Source: SZUA-22 sp963751695 (GTDB taxonomy: Bacteria > Bacteroidota > Ignavibacteria > Ignavibacteriales > Melioribacteraceae). From it: a stretch of 64,000 nucleotides of DNA. The position numbers were made by a program, and so were the translations under genes. The stretch lies in NCBI GenBank assembly GCA_963751695.1, contig CAVVVP010000010.1, forward strand, positions 1 through 64,000, read 5' to 3'. This document shows, piece by piece, positions 54,191-62,986 of the stretch (positions within the stretch are counted from its first letter, which is position 1; each line of letters opens with the position of its first letter). The notes beneath the pieces are model-generated. The model was not told the origin of the DNA and ran no database searches. It worked only from the letters and a program-made list of their open reading frames with translations.

Positions 54191-55651
54191 TTACTTTAGA
54201 AGAGTCATTTTCTTTGTAATAATATTCGTTCCATTATTGATACTGTAAATATAAGTTCCAGAAGCAAGCTTTGATGCATCAAAAGTTACTTTATAAATAC
54301 CTGCCTCAAATTCAGATCCATTCACTAAGTTTGTAATCAATTCACCATTGATATTATAAACAGAAAGTGTAATTGGAGCTCTTTCCGCAATTGAGAACTC
54401 AATGGTAGTCGATGGATTAAACGGATTTGGATAGTTCTGTGATACTTCGAAATTTTGTGGCACCATAGATTTTAATTTTTCAATACTTGTAATTGTAATA
54501 TCTATCGTTGGCAAAGTACCGTTAAAATTCCATTTCTCAACTGTCCAACCATAAAAAGACTGACTATAAAGATTATCAGCTTCATCCACATCAACACTAT
54601 AAGTTGAAGTATATCCAGAAGCGTGACCGATTTGACTTGGTCTATTATTATATGCACCTGTTACATCAAAATTCCATTGTGCTACGTCAATTGTATCTAA
54701 TATTTCCCCTGTATTAGGATTAATAGCGTACATTCTACCGTAAGCATATCCTGAGGTTGTAAAGTCAACATCCATTGCGGCAAAAAGAATGTTTTTGCCA
54801 TCCATGAACTGCAATCCCCAAGGAGCAGCGGTAAGAACAGAATCTATCTGCTCAACGTTTTCAAAACTGAAAGATGGTGAAAGTGTATAACCTTCATCCG
54901 CACCTCCTACATATGCATAGATTTTCCCGTTATCGTAGTTTGAAACATAAACTAGTGAGCCGTTATCACTGACAGTAACACCTCTTGCTGTTCCATTATC
55001 TGGAAGGGTAATGGTCTGAATCGGATCAGCAGAATGCCCTGAACTCCAAGCACCTTCAACATCGGGACTTTCGAAAACCAAAACTTTACTCGGTTCCGTT
55101 TCAGAACCTTGTGTTGTGACGTAAACTCTTCCACTTCCATCAATATCAATTGCCCATAATGAATCAGGACTAAATGCATTTGTAGTCGTCTTCATTCTCA
55201 TCGGGTGAGTATAAAGAGAATCTTCTTTTAGTTCAAACACTAAAATATTATGGTCTGGGTCATTATTCGGGACAAAAACTAGATCTCCATAAGCAGCAAT
55301 ATCTAGAGCTTCCCTTAAATAAACTTGATCAAATCCATTCAACCATAAAGTTCTAGATCCAGCAACTGCTCCACCATAAAGATACGAACCAAGTCGACCA
55401 TTTGTGGAATCAGCATTTCGGTAACCCACTAGATAGTAAGTTAGATTTGAACTTCTAATTACAACAGCCACGAAATTATCTTCTGATGTAGCTGCAACTG
55501 AAATTGTGTTATAACCCGTAGCATTAGGCTGGTCGTCAATAGTTGCATATAAGCACTCCCATTCACCGTTGAATTCTTGTGCTGTTAATAAAGTTGAAAG
55601 GGTTAAAAAAGCTAAAATAGATAAGAGTAAGAAAGTAAGTTTTCTTTTCAT
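54191..55651 (-). CDS. Secreted beta-propeller protein with type IX sorting domain (copy B)
   Basis: This 486-residue paralogue of the downstream gene has the same order: signal peptide ending LLTAQ, then EFNGEWECLYATIDDQPNATGYNTISVAA, propeller strands (VYVTTQGSETEPSKVLVFESP, VYVSNYDNGKIYAYVGGADEGY) and a C-terminal sorting domain with NYPNPFNPSTTIEFSIAERAPITL, ending KKMTLLK. The pair probably arose by tandem duplication and shares a transcript from upstream of 55651. A partial match (15/19) to the TGTTACAG palindrome lies at 55686-55704, just upstream. The function is unknown. Confidence 0.85.
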   Translation of the reverse strand: MKRKLTFLLLSILAFLTLSTLLTAQEFNGEWECLYATIDDQPNATGYNTISVAATSEDNFVAVVIRSSNLTYYLVGYRNADSTNGRLGSYLYGGAVAGSRTLWLNGFDQVYLREALDIAAYGDLVFVPNNDPDHNILVFELKEDSLYTHPMRMKTTTNAFSPDSLWAIDIDGSGRVYVTTQGSETEPSKVLVFESPDVEGAWSSGHSADPIQTITLPDNGTARGVTVSDNGSLVYVSNYDNGKIYAYVGGADEGYTLSPSFSFENVEQIDSVLTAAPWGLQFMDGKNILFAAMDVDFTTSGYAYGRMYAINPNTGEILDTIDVAQWNFDVTGAYNNRPSQIGHASGYTSTYSVDVDEADNLYSQSFYGWTVEKWNFNGTLPTIDITITSIEKLKSMVPQNFEVSQNYPNPFNPSTTIEFSIAERAPITLSVYNINGELITNLVNGSEFEAGIYKVTFDASKLASGTYIYSINNGTNIITKKMTLLK

Positions 55652-55843
55652 ATCTCCTCCTGATATTTGATAGTTACTTCGAATATGTTACATTAACCAT
55701 AACTAATTAGTAAAATTACAAAAATGAGATTAAAAGTCAAGTTTTAAGAATTAAAAAAGTAAATATTATCAATATTTATGTAATCTGCTTTCAATTATCG
55801 TAAATGAGGAATAAAAATTAGTCCAAGTTTTACAAATTTATTC

Positions 55844-55872
55844 TTGACAAACATATATGTATCGAATATATT
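55844..55872 (+). promoter_or_regulatory. Sigma-70-type promoter, possibly giving a leaderless mRNA
   Basis: TTGACA (55844-55849) and TATATT (55867-55872) are separated by 17 nt, near the classical optimum. A start about 7 nt after the -10 box would coincide with the ATG at 55879, leaving no 5' leader. No ribosome site is visible before that ATG. Confidence 0.6.
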
Positions 55873-55878
55873 AAAGGT

Positions 55879-56280
55879 ATGGAAAAATATTTTCTCAAGA
55901 TAATACTCGGTTTTTTCATCTACTCAATTGTATTTGCCGGGGCATTTTATAGTGATTTTACTATTATCAGCGACTCAGACAATGTGCTTCTCACCTGGCG
56001 AACGACTTCCGAAGATAACCTAAAAGAAACTTGCATTGAAAGAAAAAGTGTAAATGGTGTTTTCTCGGAAATTGGAAAGGTTCAGGCAAAGGGTGATAAT
56101 TCTTTTTATGAATTTACTGACGAGAATGCTTTTAAGGTAAATGATGGTGTTTATATATACCGTTTAAAATTTGTATACAACGATAGTAAAACACCCGACT
56201 ATTCAGCAGAATTATCCGTTACTCATCTAACTTCTGTAGGTAAACAAACTTGGGGAAGTATAAAAGCTTTATTCCGTTAG
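55879..56280 (+). CDS. Small secreted fibronectin type III-like protein
   Basis: This 133-residue protein has a signal peptide (LKIILGFFIYSIVFAGAF) followed by a single immunoglobulin-like/FN3-type sandwich: NVLLTWRTTSEDNLKETCIERKSVNGVFSEIGKVQAKGDNSFYEFTDE and VYIYRLKFVYNDSKTPDYSAE. Such LTWRTTSE domains occur in many FCB secreted proteins, usually as modules of larger proteins; here it stands alone. It lies 27 bp upstream of maf. Its function is unknown, possibly a binding or structural envelope protein. Confidence 0.7.
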   Translation: MEKYFLKIILGFFIYSIVFAGAFYSDFTIISDSDNVLLTWRTTSEDNLKETCIERKSVNGVFSEIGKVQAKGDNSFYEFTDENAFKVNDGVYIYRLKFVYNDSKTPDYSAELSVTHLTSVGKQTWGSIKALFR

Positions 56281-56307
56281 GATATAATCCTTAAGTAACC
56301 TTTCTAA

Positions 56308-56886
56308 ATGTTAAATTCAAATATTCCAATCTTTCTTGCTTCCAAATCTCCAAGAAGAAGAATTCTATTAAAGCAAATTGGTCTGAAGTTTAAATCTTTC
56401 AGTGTTCAACTAGATGAAGAGATTCTTGATGGTGAGCATCCAATAAAAACTGTAAAACGTCTATCTCTTGAAAAAATGAATCTTGCAGAAACAAAGTTGC
56501 GTAATGGAATTATTATTACTGCAGATACTATTGTTGTTATCGATAAAGAAGTTATTGGCAAACCAAGAACTAAAAAGGAAGCAAAGGAAATTCTCACAAA
56601 ACTCAGTGGAAGAACACATAATGTTTATACTGGTTTCTCTATAAAGAATCTTATAAATGGAAAAATAATTACGGATTACAGTAGAACAGCCGTGACTTTC
56701 AGAAACCTTACGAAAGTTGAAATAAATAGATATGTTCAATCGGGAAGTCCCATGGATAAAGCTGGTGCTTATGGAATTCAAGATGATTTTGGTGCAGTAT
56801 TTATATCAAACATTAAGGGGTGCTATTATAATGTTGTTGGTCTTCCACTATCAAAAGTTTATACTTCTATGCAAAAAATGATCTGA
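56308..56886 (+). CDS. maf: Maf-like nucleoside triphosphate pyrophosphatase
   Basis: This 192-residue protein shows the Maf signature: LASKSPRRRILLKQIGL at the N-terminus, ITADTIVVIDKEVIGKP, LSGRTHNVYTGFSI and DKAGAYGIQDDFGAVFI. It hydrolyses non-canonical or modified nucleoside triphosphates (house-cleaning). It is cytoplasmic. It sits between the secreted FN3-like gene and a flippase-like gene whose GTG start follows the stop by 1 nt. The length is normal. Confidence 0.95.
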   Translation: MLNSNIPIFLASKSPRRRILLKQIGLKFKSFSVQLDEEILDGEHPIKTVKRLSLEKMNLAETKLRNGIIITADTIVVIDKEVIGKPRTKKEAKEILTKLSGRTHNVYTGFSIKNLINGKIITDYSRTAVTFRNLTKVEINRYVQSGSPMDKAGAYGIQDDFGAVFISNIKGCYYNVVGLPLSKVYTSMQKMI

Positions 56887-56887
56887 T

Positions 56888-57850
56888 GTGCTAGAAAAAG
56901 TAAAAAAAAATATTTTCATTGCTCTTGCTGGTGCTATCCTCATCTATCTAATCCTCATCATTTATTCTGATTTTTCAGAGATTATATCGGTTGTTAGAAA
57001 GATAAACTGGTATTACTTTGTTTTACTTTTCTCCCTTTCATTTTTAACTTTCCTTATTAAATTTATTAAATGGGAATATGGTTTATCCATGCTTGGGATT
57101 AGAGTAAGTAAAGTTCATTCCTTCCAAATATTTATGTCTAGTCTCACAATGGGTATTACTCCAGGAAAAATTGGTGATCTACTAAAGTCTTATCTGTTGA
57201 AAAAATCAGACTCTATACCTATTAGTCAGAGTTCGCCCATCATTTTAGTAGAAAGAATAACAGAGTTTTTATCTCTTCTTTTTATTTGTCTGATTGGGAT
57301 TGCACTTATAGAGGATTGGCTGCTTTCAATAATCTTGATAGCAATTATTTTGGTTTTGACTACTATTGTTATTTCAAATGAAAAATTATCCAATAAGGTT
57401 CTTTATAAATTTTCAAAAATTAGGTTCATAAAAAAGCATATTAATAATCTAATAATTGCATTTTCGAATGCAAGGCTGCTTCTTAAACCAAAATCCTATC
57501 TAATAATGCTACTTATAAGTCTAACTGCTTGGATAGTTGAGGGTTTTATTTTATATCTCATTCTTCAAGGTTTTAATGTTGGATTGTCTTTAACTGCTTC
57601 AATTTTGATTTTTACCTTTTCTATCTTTTTTGGATCAATTTCAATGATTCCTGGGGGTCTAGGTTTAACAGAAGGATCAATGACATACTTGTTACTTGAT
57701 AGTGGGATAGCAAACAACATCTCTATTGCAGCTACTATTCTTTTTAGAATTATCACTCTTTGGTTTTCTCTAGCAGTCGGTAGCATTGCACTTATATTTT
57801 TTCAGAAAAGTATAGGTAGAATTATATCAGAAGATTTTAATACCCTCTAA
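56888..57850 (+). CDS. Flippase-like (UPF0104/LPG-synthase membrane domain) protein
   Basis: This 320-residue polytopic membrane protein has a GTG start 1 nt after maf. Characteristic segments are LIKFIKWEYGLSMLGI, TMGITPGKIGDLLKSYLL and the family motif IPGGLGLTEGSM near residue 256. These match the LPG synthetase transmembrane/UPF0104 group, proposed to flip or synthesise lipids. The soluble lysyl-transfer domain of MprF is absent. Substrate unknown; a lipid-linked role is the family expectation. Confidence 0.85.
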   Translation: MLEKVKKNIFIALAGAILIYLILIIYSDFSEIISVVRKINWYYFVLLFSLSFLTFLIKFIKWEYGLSMLGIRVSKVHSFQIFMSSLTMGITPGKIGDLLKSYLLKKSDSIPISQSSPIILVERITEFLSLLFICLIGIALIEDWLLSIILIAIILVLTTIVISNEKLSNKVLYKFSKIRFIKKHINNLIIAFSNARLLLKPKSYLIMLLISLTAWIVEGFILYLILQGFNVGLSLTASILIFTFSIFFGSISMIPGGLGLTEGSMTYLLLDSGIANNISIAATILFRIITLWFSLAVGSIALIFFQKSIGRIISEDFNTL

Positions 57851-57976
57851 ATATGTAATCCACAAAGAAAAATTTATATCTTTTGATTTATTTGTTGAAC
57901 CATTGCGATTTATTTTGTAATTATCTTGTTCAATAATTATTTTATATTGATTATAAAAAATATTAAGGAGATAGAA

Positions 57977-58411
57977 ATGGCAGATGAAAATGGAGTTGGA
58001 AAAGGTTTATTAGTTGGTTTTTTAACAGGGTCTATTGTTGGTGCAGTAATTGGCTTATTATATGCTCCTAAATCTGGTAAAGAACTTCGAGTAGATATTA
58101 AAGACAAAACGGATGATTATCTTAATGACGCTGAGGAGTATATTGAAAAAGCAAAGACGAAAGCAAATCAGATGATCAATGATGGTAAAAAGAAATCCGA
58201 AGAATTAATTGCTGATGCAAAAGTTAAAGTTGATGCTCTTCTTGAAGAAGCTGAGGGAATTTTAGACAACGCTAAATCAAAGACCGAAGAATATGTTGAA
58301 ATTGGAAAGAGTACTGTTGAGAAAAAAGGTGAAAAATTAAAATCAGCTATCAAAAAGGGTTTAGATTCTTACAAAACTGAGAAAGATGGCGAAGGTACTG
58401 AGGAAGCTTAA
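57977..58411 (+). CDS. YtxH-domain membrane protein with amphipathic repeats
   Basis: This protein of about 144 residues has an N-terminal membrane helix with the YtxH motif GKGLLVGFLTGSIVGAVIGLLYAPKSGKELR. About 100 residues of charged heptad-like helix follow (KAKTKANQMINDGKKKSEELIADAKVKVDALLEEAEG). The ATG at 57977 is chosen because AAGGAG precedes it; an upstream in-frame start lacks one. Family members are envelope-stress or general membrane proteins of unclear function. The DUF948 gene follows 4 bp after, which suggests the two act together. Confidence 0.82.
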   Translation: MADENGVGKGLLVGFLTGSIVGAVIGLLYAPKSGKELRVDIKDKTDDYLNDAEEYIEKAKTKANQMINDGKKKSEELIADAKVKVDALLEEAEGILDNAKSKTEEYVEIGKSTVEKKGEKLKSAIKKGLDSYKTEKDGEGTEEA

Positions 58412-58415
58412 TTAG

Positions 58416-58790
58416 ATGGAAATTATTCACGTTCTACTTATTCTGCTTATTATAATATTTTCGTTACTTGGTATATACCTAATCTTTGTCATCAAGAAGC
58501 TTTCTACAACAATAGATACTCTTGAAAAAGATCTTGTAGAACTCAAAGAGAAAACTACACCCTTGGTTGAGGAGATATCGGATATTACTAGATCAGCTTC
58601 TTTTATTACAAAAACCGTTGAAGATCAAATTAGTTTCATTTCGGAAAAAGTAGAACAAATAAAAGCAAAATTTAATTTTTCATCAGAACCTTCGAACAAA
58701 TCACCGCAGGAAAATGCTTACAATCTCGTCTCGAATTTGAAAGCCATTTCTAAAGGTCTGTCTACGTTTGTTAGAGAAATAAAGAAATAA
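58416..58790 (+). CDS. DUF948-type single-pass membrane protein
   Basis: This 124-residue protein has one N-terminal membrane helix (VLLILLIIIFSLLGIYLIFVI), then a coiled-coil region (KKLSTTIDTLEKDLVELKEKTTPLVEEISDITRSASFITKTVEDQISFISEKVEQIKAKFNF). This matches DUF948, which often accompanies YtxH genes. It starts 4 bp after the YtxH gene and is followed by the EF-G-like gene. The function is unknown. Confidence 0.78.
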   Translation: MEIIHVLLILLIIIFSLLGIYLIFVIKKLSTTIDTLEKDLVELKEKTTPLVEEISDITRSASFITKTVEDQISFISEKVEQIKAKFNFSSEPSNKSPQENAYNLVSNLKAISKGLSTFVREIKK

Positions 58791-58817
58791 ATAAGCAAAA
58801 TATCTAAGGAGTTAAAA

Positions 58818-60908
58818 TTGAAAGAATTTAATCCAGATGCCATAAGAAATATTACATTTATAGGACATGGCGGCAGTGGCAAAACTACACTATCAGAGAC
58901 TATATTGTTTAAATCCGGTATTACAAATCGTATAGGTACTATAGAAGAAGGTAATACAGTTTCAGATTATAATATGAATGAAATTGACAAGCAATTTTCA
59001 GTAGCTGCAACACCTCTCCATTTTGAATGGGGAAACGCAAAAATTAATCTCCTCGATACACCGGGGTATTCAGATTTTACCGGACAAGTAAGCGCGGCGC
59101 TTCATGTTACTGATGTTGCAATTCCGGTTATCAAAAGTGCTGAGGGAATTGAAGTCGGCACAGAAGTTACCTGGGAAAATGTTCAGAGACACAATATGCC
59201 AGCAGCAATAATTATTAACAAAGTTGATAATGAACATTCCAAATTCAATGAAACATTTGAAATGACAAAAAGTCGGTTAAGCCATGATGCAACTCTAATA
59301 TCTTATCCGGTTAACGAAGGGGTAAACTTCAATACAGTTATAGATATCATAAAGATGAAAGAAATCGAGTTTGGTGATGCAGCAAGTAAATCTGTGAAAG
59401 AAAATGATATCTCAGATAATCATAAAGAGCGTGCAGAGCAGATGAGAGAAGCACTTATTGAAACTATCGCGGAATCTAGTGAAGAACTTCTCGATAAGTA
59501 TTTAGAAGATGGTACGCTTAATGATGATGACTTGAAAACTGGAATTAAAGCAGCAATTCTTGGTGGAACTCTTGTTCCTGTGTTTGCAATGTCGGCTACA
59601 AATGGCGTTGGAATTAACAACTTCTTAGACTTTGCATCAAACTATTTCCCATCTCCAGCTGATAGGATTGGAACTGGGGCAAAAATGATAGGTTCTGATC
59701 AGAAAATTGAAATCAAAGCAGATCCGAAAGGAGAAGCATCTTTATTCGTTTTCAAATCACTCTCTGAACCACACGTTGGTGAACTATCAGTCTTTAAAGT
59801 TTTCTCTGGTACATTGAGCCCCGGGATGGATTTACAAAATACATCAAGAGATAAAACTGAAAGACTTGGACAATTATTCATTCTTAATGGAAAGCAAAGA
59901 ACAGAAGTCTCAAAACTTAGTGCCGGAGATATTGGAGCAGTTGTAAAACTCAAAGATACACATACGGGTAATACTTTAGCTTCAAAATCTTTTTCAGTTT
60001 TAATTGATAATATTGAATATCCAGCACCAGTAATTCGCGCAGCTGTTAAACCTAAATCTAAAGGAGATGAGGATAAAATCTCTAGTGGACTTCATACAGT
60101 TCATGAAGAAAATCCAACTGTTACAGTTCATTTTGATCCAGAGCTTGGTCAAACTATTCTTTCTGGTCAAGGTGAGTTACAACTAGCATTAGCTACCAAA
60201 GTTCTAAAAGATAGATATAATGTGGAAGTAGATCTTGTTGAACCTAAAATTCCATATAGAGAAACTATTAGAAAAGTATGTCCAGACGTTGAGTATAAGC
60301 ATAAAAAACAATCGGGTGGTAGAGGACAATATGGGCATGTTCATCTAAAACTCGAGCCACTTGGCCGAGGTGGAGGATATGAATTCGTCGATGCAATTGT
60401 TGGTGGAGTTATTCCAGGTAGATTTATTCCTGCTGTTGAAAAAGGGCTTAATGAAATTATGGCTAAAGGAATTCTCACTGAAAGTAAGGTTGTTGACGTA
60501 AAAGTTACTTTGTTTGATGGAACATTTCACAATGTTGATTCGGATGAGGTGTCTTTCAAACTTGCAAGTACTAACGCATTTAAAAAAGGATTCTTAGATT
60601 CAAATCCAATTCTACTTGAACCAATTTATGATCTTACTATTAAAGTTCCTGAAGATTACATGGGTGACGTAATGGGTGATATTTCAAGTAGAAGAGGTAA
60701 GATCTCGGGTATGGAAATGGAAGGACCTTTTCAAGTTATTAAATGCAAAGCACCTCTTGCGGAGTTGTATAAATACTCAACTCACTTACGCAGCTTAACT
60801 TCTGGACGTGGTGTTCATACCAGTAATTTCTCACACTATGAGGAAGTACCAAGGGATACCCAAGAAAAAGTAATTGAGGAATTCAAGAAAGCTAAAGAAG
60901 AAGAGTAA
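58818..60908 (+). CDS. EF-G-like translational GTPase, EF-G2 (FusA2) type
   Basis: This 696-residue protein has EF-G domain order: the GTPase domain with P-loop GHGGSGKT, DTPGYSDF (G3) and NKVD (G4); domain II with a DPKGEASLFVFKS start; domain III; domain IV (GGRGQYGHVHLKLEPL); and domain V (EPIYDLTIKVPEDYMGDVMGDISSRRGKISGM). The switch I segment reads NEIDKQFSV, not the ERGITI of canonical EF-G, so the usual G2 Thr motif is missing. This is the FusA2-like form, whose role is less clear than canonical elongation or recycling. The start is TTG with AAGGAG upstream. A clear terminator follows. Confidence 0.9.
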   Translation: MKEFNPDAIRNITFIGHGGSGKTTLSETILFKSGITNRIGTIEEGNTVSDYNMNEIDKQFSVAATPLHFEWGNAKINLLDTPGYSDFTGQVSAALHVTDVAIPVIKSAEGIEVGTEVTWENVQRHNMPAAIIINKVDNEHSKFNETFEMTKSRLSHDATLISYPVNEGVNFNTVIDIIKMKEIEFGDAASKSVKENDISDNHKERAEQMREALIETIAESSEELLDKYLEDGTLNDDDLKTGIKAAILGGTLVPVFAMSATNGVGINNFLDFASNYFPSPADRIGTGAKMIGSDQKIEIKADPKGEASLFVFKSLSEPHVGELSVFKVFSGTLSPGMDLQNTSRDKTERLGQLFILNGKQRTEVSKLSAGDIGAVVKLKDTHTGNTLASKSFSVLIDNIEYPAPVIRAAVKPKSKGDEDKISSGLHTVHEENPTVTVHFDPELGQTILSGQGELQLALATKVLKDRYNVEVDLVEPKIPYRETIRKVCPDVEYKHKKQSGGRGQYGHVHLKLEPLGRGGGYEFVDAIVGGVIPGRFIPAVEKGLNEIMAKGILTESKVVDVKVTLFDGTFHNVDSDEVSFKLASTNAFKKGFLDSNPILLEPIYDLTIKVPEDYMGDVMGDISSRRGKISGMEMEGPFQVIKCKAPLAELYKYSTHLRSLTSGRGVHTSNFSHYEEVPRDTQEKVIEEFKKAKEEE

Positions 60909-60934
60909 GTTGAAAAATACTCGAATTTAAATAT

Positions 60935-60972
60935 GAAACCCAATATCAAAATGATGTTGGGTTTCTCTTTTT
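60935..60972 (+). terminator. Rho-independent terminator after the EF-G2 gene
   Basis: The stem GAAACCCAA with TTGGGTTTC lies around a loop, followed by TCTTTTT. The T-tract ends at 60972, just before the candidate starts of the next gene (60974 or 60986). Confidence 0.85.
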
Positions 60973-60985
60973 GATGGAACGTTTT

Positions 60986-61492
60986 ATGGAAAGATTATGG
61001 TCTCCTTGGAGATCAGCATATATAGATTCGCTTAAAGATAAGCCAGAAGATGAGCAGTGTGTATTCTGTAATGCTCAAGATGAATCAATTAATGACAAGA
61101 ATTCTCTTCTGATATTCAAAGGTACATTAGTATTCACTGTTTTGAATAAATACCCTTATAATAATGGCCATTTGATGATTGTTCCAAAGCGTCATATCTC
61201 CGATCTCAGCGATTTGACTTCTGATGAGTTTCGCGAAATAACATCACAGATAAAAATAGCTGTAGAAGCTTTAAAAGAAATGTATAACCCGCAAGGTTTT
61301 AATATTGGGGCAAATATTGGTAAAGCAGCTGGAGCAGGTATTGATTCTCACATACACTTCCATGTAGTTCCAAGATGGAATGGTGATACCAACTTTATGA
61401 CAGCTGTTGGAGACGTCAAGGTTATATCTCATGAGCTAGTTGAAACAAAGGTCAATCTTGTAGAAAGAATTAAGATATTATTGCAAGATTAG
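60986..61492 (+). CDS. HIT-family hydrolase
   Basis: This protein of about 168 residues begins MERLWSPWRSAYI, the usual start of this HIT subgroup; an ATG at 60974 would add four residues. It shows a CVFCNA zinc-like pair, NGHLMIVPKRHISDL and the catalytic histidine triad SHIHFHVVPRW. Family members hydrolyse nucleotide phosphoramidates or dinucleoside polyphosphates (AP4A-like). The start abuts the preceding terminator, so its transcription must begin inside that hairpin region or depend on read-through. It is cytoplasmic. Confidence 0.9.
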   Translation: MERLWSPWRSAYIDSLKDKPEDEQCVFCNAQDESINDKNSLLIFKGTLVFTVLNKYPYNNGHLMIVPKRHISDLSDLTSDEFREITSQIKIAVEALKEMYNPQGFNIGANIGKAAGAGIDSHIHFHVVPRWNGDTNFMTAVGDVKVISHELVETKVNLVERIKILLQD

Positions 61493-61519
61493 AATAAAAT
61501 ATTACAAAGGATTTTTAAA

Positions 61520-62446
61520 ATGCACGATGAACAAAAATTTGAAAAATTGAAGCCTATCTTAGTACCTGAACTTGATGAAATTCTTGGTAAACCTTTTAAG
61601 GTTTTGGATGATGGATTTATTAGAGTAGTTGATTATCTTGGTTCTGATCAATCAATAGTGCAAGCTGCAAGAGTTTCCTACGGTAAAGGAACAAAAAAAG
61701 TTAGCCAAGATAGGGGACTAATTCGCTATCTGCTTAGACATCGTCATACGACACCATTTGAAATGTGTGAAATTAAATTTCATATTAGGATACCTATGGA
61801 TGCTTGGAGGCAGTGGATTCGTCACAGGACAGCAAATGTTAATGAATACTCAACAAGATATTCCTTAGCAATTGATTCTATGCAGACCACTCAACCAGAT
61901 GAATGGAGAGTACAGTCTAGTGATAACAAACAAGGTAGCTCCGGGTACTTTGATATTGAGGCAGGGAATGAGATGAGCAATGAAGAAAAATTTCTACATG
62001 ATAAAGCGAGAGAGATTTACAGTAAACGTGTCGAAATGGGGATGGCAAGAGAACAAGCAAGAAAAGACCTTCCACTTTCTACATATACAGAAGCTTATTG
62101 GAAAATTGATCTTCATAACTTGCTCCATTTCTTAGCTCTTAGAATGGAAAAAAATGCACAATTGGAAATTCGTGAGTATGCAAATATGATAGGTCAAGAA
62201 ATTGTTAAAAGATGGGTACCTATTGCTTGGGAAGCTTTTGAAGAATATAGGTTAAACTCACAAGAGTTTTCCGGATTTGAATTGAAACTACTAAGCATGC
62301 TGGCAAATGGCAAAAATGAAGAAGCTATTGAATCCGCTACAGATTTTGGGTGGATAAAACTTAAAGATGGTAAAATGACCTTTAATATGGAAAGATGGGA
62401 GTTTGAGAATAAACTACGTGATCTTGGCATTAAAATTCCTTGGTAA
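61520..62446 (+). CDS. thyX: FAD-dependent thymidylate synthase
   Basis: This 308-residue enzyme makes dTMP from dUMP using methylenetetrahydrofolate and FADH2. The ThyX signature is intact: RHRTANVNEYSTRYS (RHRxxSxNxxSxR-like, with Ala in place of the first Ser). Other family segments are YLLRHRHTTPFEMCEIKFHIRIPMDAWRQWIRHR, ARKDLPLSTYTEAYWKIDLHNLLHFLALRM and YANMIGQEIVKRW. It is somewhat longer than the typical 220-250 residues because of a C-terminal extension. AAAGGA supports the start. The dihydrofolate reductase gene follows by about 55 bp. Confidence 0.95.
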   Translation: MHDEQKFEKLKPILVPELDEILGKPFKVLDDGFIRVVDYLGSDQSIVQAARVSYGKGTKKVSQDRGLIRYLLRHRHTTPFEMCEIKFHIRIPMDAWRQWIRHRTANVNEYSTRYSLAIDSMQTTQPDEWRVQSSDNKQGSSGYFDIEAGNEMSNEEKFLHDKAREIYSKRVEMGMAREQARKDLPLSTYTEAYWKIDLHNLLHFLALRMEKNAQLEIREYANMIGQEIVKRWVPIAWEAFEEYRLNSQEFSGFELKLLSMLANGKNEEAIESATDFGWIKLKDGKMTFNMERWEFENKLRDLGIKIPW

Positions 62447-62501
62447 ATAATTCCAATATTATTGTGATCATTATTGAGCATCTTTCTTGAAAGATATTTT
62501 G

Positions 62502-62978
62502 ATGGAAAAGATAATAATAGCCGCTGTTTCAGAAAATGGAGTTATTGGAAAAGAAGGCAAGACTCCTTGGATTTCTTCTCAAGAACTAACACATTTTCGA
62601 TCAACAACTGTTGGGCACCCTGTCTTGATGGGACGAAAAACTTTTCAATCTCTGAAAGCACCACTTATTGAAAGAAAAAATATAGTTTTAACGAGATCAC
62701 CGAATGATCAGCCACAAAAGAGAAATGTCACTTATTTTAATTCAGTAGAAATGGTATTGGATTTTTGTAATAGGAATAATTTTACTAAATTGTTCATAAT
62801 TGGTGGTGGAGAAGTTTATTTGAAAACGATGTATCTTGCAGATAAACTTCTTTTGAGTAAAATGAAATTTAGTGTAAAAGGTGATACTTATTTTCCCGCT
62901 GTTGATTCAAAAATTTGGAATTTAACAAAACAATCAGAAAATGAAGACTTTATACTTCAGATATACTTAAGAATTTAA
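62502..62978 (+). CDS. folA: Dihydrofolate reductase
   Basis: This protein of about 158 residues begins MEKIIIAAVSENGVIGKEGKTPW and contains VLMGRKTFQSL, NIVLTRSP and FIIGGGEVYLKTM, the NADPH and folate-binding landmarks of DHFR. It reduces dihydrofolate to tetrahydrofolate. The ATG at 62502 fits the family start better than a TTG at 62487. It stands directly between thyX and mutL. ThyX itself regenerates tetrahydrofolate, so the pairing is mildly redundant. Confidence 0.92.
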   Translation: MEKIIIAAVSENGVIGKEGKTPWISSQELTHFRSTTVGHPVLMGRKTFQSLKAPLIERKNIVLTRSPNDQPQKRNVTYFNSVEMVLDFCNRNNFTKLFIIGGGEVYLKTMYLADKLLLSKMKFSVKGDTYFPAVDSKIWNLTKQSENEDFILQIYLRI

Positions 62979-62986
62979 TTTGAATA

